Origin: Thermohalobaculum sp039180675
GTDB lineage: Bacteria > Pseudomonadota > Alphaproteobacteria > Rhodobacterales > Rhodobacteraceae
DNA: 64,000 nucleotides
Direction of reading: 5' to 3'
Assembly (NCBI GenBank): GCA_039180675.1
Contig: JBCDDC010000001.1
Location: forward strand, 124,001-188,000
The number at the start of each line of letters is the position of its first letter. Within the stretch, counting starts at the first letter, position 1. The translations under genes and the position numbers were made by a program. The notes under the pieces are model-generated. The model had not been told where the DNA came from, did not search any database, and saw only the letters and a list, made by a program, of their open reading frames with translations. Shown in pieces: positions 59,471-64,000 of this stretch.

Positions 59471-61130
59471 ACTTGAACTCGATCCGGCGGTTGCTGGCCA
59501 GAGCCTCGCTTGTCTCGCCAGTATCGATAGGCTGAAATTCGCCAAAGCCCGTGGCCGCCAGACGCGTCGGATCCGCGCCTTCGTTCTGGATCAGATAAGT
59601 TACTACCGAGAGCGCGCGGGCCTGGCTGAGCTCCCAGTTGTTGCGATAGCGTCCGGCACCGGAGAGCGGGATCCGATCCGTGTGGCCATCCACTCGCAGG
59701 ATCCAGTCTACGTCTTCCGGCAGCTCGCCTGAGAGCTCCCGCATCACCTCGCCGAGGTTTGTCAGCTCCTCGCGTCCAGCGGGGCCAAGCGTGGCAGAGC
59801 CCGGGGCGAAGAGCACCTCAGACTGGAAGACGAACCGGTCACCGACCCGGGTGATACCCTCGCGTCCGGCGAGCGCGCCCTCCACCCGTTCGAGGAAGAC
59901 GGACCGGATCTCTTCCAGCCGGTCGACCTTCTCGGCGAGCAGTTCCGCGTTCTCCGCCTCGAGCGCGACCTTCCGGGCCAGCGCCGCGTTGAGCTGGGCG
60001 CCGAGGTTGGAGATCTGCACCTGCCCCTCGGCCTCTTTCGCCGCGGTCTCATCCAGCAGGTTCTGGAGCGCTGCGAGCTGGCTGTTCAGCTGTTTGACCT
60101 GTTCATTGAGCAATGCCACCCGGCGGGCCTGCTCCGCAGTCTGTTCCCGCGCCGTGGCAAGCTGGGCCTCAGCCACTTTGCGCAGCGCCGCTTCCCGGTC
60201 AAAGGCCTCGCTCTGGGTGGTTGCGGCAGCCTCTGCCTCGAGCCGCAGACGCTGTTCCTCGCTCAACCTTTCGTTCGCAATCTCGGCCGCTGCGAGAAGG
60301 GTAAGCGTCTGCTCTGCCTCCTTGCGCGCTTCCTCAAGTGCGAGAGTGACGGCGTCGAGCTCTGCCACGCCCTCCTCAAGCTTCCTGCGCAGCGCCTCGG
60401 CGGCGGCTGCTTCCAGAAGCCGGGCCTCCTCCTCCGCGCTCAGCCGACCGCGTAAGTCTTCGAGATCTGCGGTCAGCGCCTCCCGCTCTGCCTCCAGTGC
60501 GGCGTTGTCCTCGGCGCGGGCCTGCTTCTCGGTCTCCAGTGCGGCGATCAGCGCGAGGGCGGAGGCCTTGTCCGCCTCCAGCGTGGCGAGTTCGGTCTGT
60601 TGGGCCTCGCGGTCTGCCTCCAATTCCGCAACCAACGCCTGCAAGGCTTCGCGCTGCGCCGCGGCCAGGCGGGCCGCTTCTGTCTGCGCATCCAACTCGT
60701 CACGGGTGGTCGCGAGCGCGGCGCGGACGGTTTGTTCGGCATCCTGCGCTGCGGCGAGCTCCGATGACAGCCGCTCGGCCTCGCTCTGCGTTGTCTCAAG
60801 CTGTGCGGTCATGGCGGCAAGTGCTGCGTTCAACCGGTCGGTCTCCGCCTGCTCGTTCAGCAGGCTGGCGCGTGCTGTGCCGAGATCGCTCTCCAGCTCT
60901 GCCGAACGTGTTCGCTCCAGCGCCAGCACATCGGTGAGCGAGAGGAGCTGTGCGTTCAGATCATTCAGCCGCTGGCTTTGACCCGTGATCGTCTCGCGCA
61001 GGCTGAACTGCACGATCATGAAGATTGACACCACGAAGATCAGGATCAGCAGCAGTGCCGTCATCGCGTCCACGAAACCAGGCCAGATATTGGCCTCGAA
61101 ACGATGTCCGCTGCGACGCGCGAGTGGCAT
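59457..61130 (-). CDS. OmpA/MotB-like peptidoglycan-binding protein with long coiled coil
   Basis: In this 557-residue protein, one transmembrane helix near the N-terminus carries a conserved Asp (Asp21, 'GFVDAMTALLLILIFVV'), the place of the ion-conducting Asp in MotB. Residues of about 50-420 form a continuous Glu/Ala/Leu-rich coiled coil. The C-terminal OmpA domain (residues 428-557) keeps the peptidoglycan residues in 'RVDGHTDRIPLSG', 'NNWELSQARALSVV' and 'ASNRRIEFKF'. It starts inside the stop of the MotA/TolQ-like gene (TGATG). This is a stator-type pair. The coiled coil is much longer than in MotB. Confidence 0.85.
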   Translation of the reverse strand: MPLARRSGHRFEANIWPGFVDAMTALLLILIFVVSIFMIVQFSLRETITGQSQRLNDLNAQLLSLTDVLALERTRSAELESDLGTARASLLNEQAETDRLNAALAAMTAQLETTQSEAERLSSELAAAQDAEQTVRAALATTRDELDAQTEAARLAAAQREALQALVAELEADREAQQTELATLEADKASALALIAALETEKQARAEDNAALEAEREALTADLEDLRGRLSAEEEARLLEAAAAEALRRKLEEGVAELDAVTLALEEARKEAEQTLTLLAAAEIANERLSEEQRLRLEAEAAATTQSEAFDREAALRKVAEAQLATAREQTAEQARRVALLNEQVKQLNSQLAALQNLLDETAAKEAEGQVQISNLGAQLNAALARKVALEAENAELLAEKVDRLEEIRSVFLERVEGALAGREGITRVGDRFVFQSEVLFAPGSATLGPAGREELTNLGEVMRELSGELPEDVDWILRVDGHTDRIPLSGAGRYRNNWELSQARALSVVTYLIQNEGADPTRLAATGFGEFQPIDTGETSEALASNRRIEFKFTER

Positions 61131-62380
61131 CAGCGGCCTCCGCCGTCCCGGGTGCGCTGGTCGATCAGGTTGATGAGCGTGCGCAGTTCCGCCCGCAGGG
61201 CCGCTGTCGCCTCATGCCGGCCGACCGAGATGTCATCTGCCAGAAGACGCAATTGCGCCTCGACGTTCTTCAGCGCGACCTCATCGCCGAACTTGCTGCC
61301 GCCGCCGGCGGTCCCGCCGCGGAGCAGACTGTCGGCCATATGCGCTGTCGCCTCGGCGGTGGCGAGGCTGTTTTGTTCCATGCGTTTGAGGACAGTCAGA
61401 GTCGCGTGATCACGGCCGGACTCGACGTCTTTGGTTGAGCGGATCTCGCCCACGAGTTCTTTGACGATCTCGCGCTCGGTCTGCATCTCGTCGGCCATGG
61501 TTTTGATCACGTCGGCGACCGCGCCCAGGCGTTCTTCGGACTTGATGCGCGCAGCTTCTGCCTTGGTCGCGAATTCGGTGGTCTTCTCGAGCCCTTCGTC
61601 GACCCGCTCAAGAAGGGCGACAAGCGCGCCATCCGGTCCCTCGCCCTCGTTCACCAGTCCGAGGCGGGTGAAGGAGGTCAGCCAATCCTCCAACTCCCGA
61701 TAAAACCTGTTCTGGCCGTGCCCGGCGAAAAGCTCCAACAGGCCGACCACGAGCGACCCGGCGAGCCCGACCAGCGAGGACGCGAATGCGGTGCCCATCC
61801 CCCCAAGCTGGCTCTCGAGCCCGACCATCAGCCGGTCGAACACCCCGATGTCCGAGGTATCGCCATCCTGAGGCGCCAGACTGCGGATTGTGTCGACCAC
61901 GGCCGGAACCGTCAGAGAAAGCCCCCAGAAGGTCCCCAGAAGACCGAGGAAAATCAGTAGGTTGGTGATGTAGCGAGTGATGTCGCGGGCCTCATCCAGA
62001 CGCACTGCTATACTGTCGAGGATCGAGCGGGTGGAGCTTGCCGCCATCCGCTTCTTCATCTTCCCCTCGCGCAACAGCGGCGCCATGGAGGAGACGAGCC
62101 GCGGCGGATCTGTGAACTCGTGACCCTTAAAGCCCGCCTGCAGGTTCTTCAGCCACTTCACCGCGGCGATGATCTGCGCCACCTGCCAGAAGGTTGCAAA
62201 AATCCCGATCAGAAAGACGAAGCCGATGAAGGCGTTAAGGTAGATGTTTGCCGAGACGACCGTGCGGATCTGTGCCGCGAGAAACGTCCCGCCGATGATC
62301 ACCAGGGCGAGAACGGCGAGCATCATGCCGATCTGCCGCGTCGGCATCGAAAACTGGTTGCGCCCGTCGTCCATACTCAT
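61130..62380 (-). CDS. MotA/TolQ/ExbB-like membrane protein with cytoplasmic tail
   Basis: The 416-residue protein has about 4 transmembrane segments at residues 18-36, 47-72, about 136-157 and 196-222. The last two ('NLLIFLGLLGTFWGLSLTV', 'GMGTAFASSLVGLAGSLVVG') have the TolQ/MotA family Gly-Thr pattern. A Lys/Glu-rich cytoplasmic tail (about 230-416) looks partly coiled. With the OmpA-like partner it should form a 5:2 ion-driven rotary complex. No flagellar, Tol or Ton genes are adjacent. It lacks ZorC/ZorD-type partners. Upstream is the inositol-monophosphatase-like gene. Confidence 0.83.
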   Translation of the reverse strand: MSMDDGRNQFSMPTRQIGMMLAVLALVIIGGTFLAAQIRTVVSANIYLNAFIGFVFLIGIFATFWQVAQIIAAVKWLKNLQAGFKGHEFTDPPRLVSSMAPLLREGKMKKRMAASSTRSILDSIAVRLDEARDITRYITNLLIFLGLLGTFWGLSLTVPAVVDTIRSLAPQDGDTSDIGVFDRLMVGLESQLGGMGTAFASSLVGLAGSLVVGLLELFAGHGQNRFYRELEDWLTSFTRLGLVNEGEGPDGALVALLERVDEGLEKTTEFATKAEAARIKSEERLGAVADVIKTMADEMQTEREIVKELVGEIRSTKDVESGRDHATLTVLKRMEQNSLATAEATAHMADSLLRGGTAGGGSKFGDEVALKNVEAQLRLLADDISVGRHEATAALRAELRTLINLIDQRTRDGGGR

Positions 62381-62455
62381 GGTCCGCCCCTCAGTAGAAC
62401 TCCAAGGACTATGCAGAATTCTGACGTAAACCCAAGCTTTTGGGCGCCTCTCTGA

Positions 62456-63256
62456 CTATGCGTCGGTCAAGATGGCGTTGAGTGTTTCGTAAATGTTGCC
62501 ATTCGTGGCGATGATGTCGCCGGAGCCGAGCGGGTTTCCATAACCTGGGACATGGCCGATGGCGCCGACGAGACCGCCTGCCTCCTGCACCAGCAGCATC
62601 CCGGCCGCGATGTCCCAGGAATTCAGCGTCCGCTCCCAGAACCCGTCATAACGCCCGGCCGCGACCCAGGCGAGGTCGAGGGCGGCGGCACCGAACCGGC
62701 GCACCCCGGCGCAGCGCGGCATCAGGCGGCTCAGGTCGCGGATCGTCTCAGGCAGGCCATCGCGGGCGCCGAAGGGCACGCCGGTCGCGAACAGCATCGC
62801 GGTCATGTCGCGCCGGGCCGAGACGCGCAGGCGTCGGTCGTTGAGCCAGGCGCCTGCCCCGGCCTCTGAGGTGAACATCTCGTCTTTGACCGGATCATAG
62901 ACTACGGCGGACGCGATTTTTCCCTTATGCTCTAACGCGATGGAAACCGCCCAGTGCGGGATGCCATGGAGGAAGTTTGTCGTGCCGTCGAGCGGATCGA
63001 CGATCCAGCGCCGGGTCGGGTCCTCGCCTCTTTCCTCCCCGGTCTCTTCGCCGATCCAGCCGTAATTCGGCCGCGCCTCGCGAAGCTGTTCACGGATGAT
63101 CTGCTCGGCCTTCACGTCGGCCTTCGAGACGAAGTCGCCGATGCCCTTGACCGAGACCTGGAGCTGCTCGACCTCGCCGAAATCGCGGACCAGGCTGCGC
63201 CCGGCGGAGCGGGCGGCCTTGATCATGATGTTGAGGTTGGCTGAGGGGGCTGCCAC
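62456..63256 (-). CDS. suhB: Inositol monophosphatase family protein
   Basis: The protein has 266 residues from the GTG at 63256 (5 bases past the efp stop); an ATG 23 codons earlier overlaps efp and looks unnatural. The metal-binding motifs are 'IGEETGEERGEDPTRR' and 'VDPLDGTTNFLHGIPHWAVS', plus 'LNSWDIAAGMLLVQEAGG'. It belongs to the Mg2+-dependent IMPase/SuhB group, phosphatases that also affect rRNA antitermination in some bacteria. It follows efp directly, a common order in this lineage. Confidence 0.88.
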   Translation of the reverse strand: MAAPSANLNIMIKAARSAGRSLVRDFGEVEQLQVSVKGIGDFVSKADVKAEQIIREQLREARPNYGWIGEETGEERGEDPTRRWIVDPLDGTTNFLHGIPHWAVSIALEHKGKIASAVVYDPVKDEMFTSEAGAGAWLNDRRLRVSARRDMTAMLFATGVPFGARDGLPETIRDLSRLMPRCAGVRRFGAAALDLAWVAAGRYDGFWERTLNSWDIAAGMLLVQEAGGLVGAIGHVPGYGNPLGSGDIIATNGNIYETLNAILTDA

Positions 63257-63260
63257 GCGA

Positions 63261-63824
63261 TCAGGCCCGTTCGGAGTATTCGCCGGTCTCGGTGTTGACC
63301 ACGACCTTCTCGCCCTGGCCGACAAAGGGCGGCACCATGATCTTCACGCCGTTGTCGAGGATCGCGGGCTTGAAGGAGTTCGCCGCCGTTTGACCCTTGA
63401 CCACCGGCTCTGTCTCGGTGATCTCGCAGGTGACTTTCTCGGGCAGGGTGACGCTCAGCGCCTCGGCCTCGTAATACTCGATCTGCACGGTCATACCGTC
63501 CTGCAGGAAGGGGCGCGCGTCACCCAGGAGATCGGCAGGAAGTTCAATCTGTTCAAAGGTTTCGCTGTCCATGAAGACCAGCATGCCGTCGTTCTCATAG
63601 AGGAACTGCTGGTCCTTCTGCTCGAGCCGCACACGCTCCACCTTGTCGGCCGAGCGGAAGCGTTCGTTGAGCTTGGAGCCGTTGCGCAGGTTCTTCAACT
63701 CGACCTGGGCAAAGGCCCCGCCCTTGCCGGGTTTGACATGGTCGGTCTTCACCGCAACCCAGAGCCCGCCATTGTGCTCGATGATGTTGCCGCGCCGGAT
63801 TTCGTTGCCGTTGATCTTGGGCAT
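63261..63824 (-). CDS. efp: Translation elongation factor P
   Basis: In this 187-residue protein, the tRNA-mimic N-terminal domain carries the modified Lys34 in 'TDHVKPGKGGAFAQVELKN', flanked by Lys31. The closing OB domains end in 'GEKVVVNTETGEYSERA'. EF-P rescues ribosomes stalled at polyproline. The PGKGG loop suggests EpmA/EpmB lysylation. It is followed by the inositol-monophosphatase-like gene on the same strand. Confidence 0.96.
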   Translation of the reverse strand: MPKINGNEIRRGNIIEHNGGLWVAVKTDHVKPGKGGAFAQVELKNLRNGSKLNERFRSADKVERVRLEQKDQQFLYENDGMLVFMDSETFEQIELPADLLGDARPFLQDGMTVQIEYYEAEALSVTLPEKVTCEITETEPVVKGQTAANSFKPAILDNGVKIMVPPFVGQGEKVVVNTETGEYSERA

Positions 63825-64000
63825 GCCTGCTCTCCCACGGGAAATTCCGCGCGGCTCTTACCCCAGCCAGAAGCCCCCGGCAAGCGGCGGGGTGATTTGG
63901 GGATGATTTGGTAGTGCAAAGGGAGTGGTCCCGAGCCGTATGTCGGAGCGAGGCGCAGAGGGCCGCGCCCGCCCTGGTGGGCGCCGCGCGAGGGAGGGTC
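63825..64000. other. Right-edge intergenic region
   Basis: No gene is supported in the last 176 bases. It contains the efp promoter region and a near-palindromic GC block around 63963-63990, whose GCGCCC/GGGCGC arms (63965-63970 with 63979-63984) could be a terminator for a gene beyond the window. Confidence 0.4.

Noticed and set aside
59457..62380. Zorya (ZorAB) anti-phage defence pair
   Set aside because: MotA-like and OmpA-like proteins fit superficially, but ZorC/ZorD or ZorE genes are absent and neighbours (efp, suhB, esterase) are housekeeping.

Overview
The window looks like a chromosomal segment of a marine-type Rhodobacterales alphaproteobacterium (Roseobacter/Paracoccus relatives). 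The support is a GC-rich genome with genes packed on both strands, the ethylmalonyl-CoA pathway pair ccr and ecm, a MucR/Ros regulator, a DUF1127 protein, two proteins ending in VPLPA/PEP-CTERM-like sorting tails, a TRAP transporter, and the conserved order miaB, phoH, ybeY, corC, lnt, xre, metK, trmB. I see no tRNA, rRNA, CRISPR array, prophage, transposase or plasmid function. Most of the window is ordinary core and metabolic chromosome.

Layout. 1-2 kb: the 3' end of ychF, then a chromate transporter with a coupled rhodanese. 2-11.5 kb: a catabolic locus around a palindromic operator at 5569-5584. One arm has a GntR/FCD regulator and a large YdiJ-like FAD/Fe-S D-2-hydroxyacid dehydrogenase. 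The other arm has a class V aminotransferase, a DctPQM TRAP transporter, a zinc-ribbon protein and a class III CoA-transferase. My reading is uptake, oxidation and transamination of a small 2-hydroxy acid, possibly glycolate to glycine. 11.6-13.6 kb: pncA-pncB NAD salvage. 13.6-19.4 kb: a VPLPA-type exported protein, ccr, an acyltransferase and ecm. 19.5-32.7 kb: a mostly minus-strand housekeeping block with an Lhr-like helicase, trmB, a frameshifted acetyltransferase, metK, an XRE regulator, lnt, corC, ybeY, phoH, nhaA, miaB and mucR.

32.9-38.6 kb: GNAT acetyltransferase, flavin reductase, mtnP, a MocR regulator divergent from a DUF1127 gene with 30-bp phased direct repeats between them, an SDR-like protein without the catalytic Tyr/Lys, and a threonine-dehydratase-like enzyme. 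38.8-48.2 kb: small-molecule and sugar-acid catabolism with two VOC proteins, SDRs, a DenD-like dehydrogenase, an L-arabinonate-dehydratase-like IlvD/Edd enzyme, an M20 hydrolase and a succinate-semialdehyde-type dehydrogenase. A second VPLPA-type protein lies among them. 48.4-50.1 kb: a three-gene periplasmic operon made of two uncharacterised Cys-containing proteins and a Sco copper chaperone. 50.2-54.5 kb: hisA, a DUF302 protein, a PaaK-like ligase and an isolated asparagine-synthetase-like protein. 54.8-55.6 kb: ribosomal proteins L36, L20 and L35. 55.7-64 kb: an amidase, an outer-membrane barrel candidate, a DUF4864 protein, an esterase, a MotA/TolQ-like plus coiled-coil OmpA-like pair resembling a rotary stator, an inositol-monophosphatase-family protein and efp.

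The most interesting unexplained signals are: (1) a family of dispersed intergenic two-hairpin repeats whose stems covary between copies, with a second subfamily; (2) the uncharacterised stator-like pair at 59.5-62.4 kb; (3) the Sco-linked two-protein periplasmic operon; (4) the operator-centred 2-hydroxyacid TRAP locus; and (5) the orphan asparagine-synthetase-like gene in an AT-richer island.
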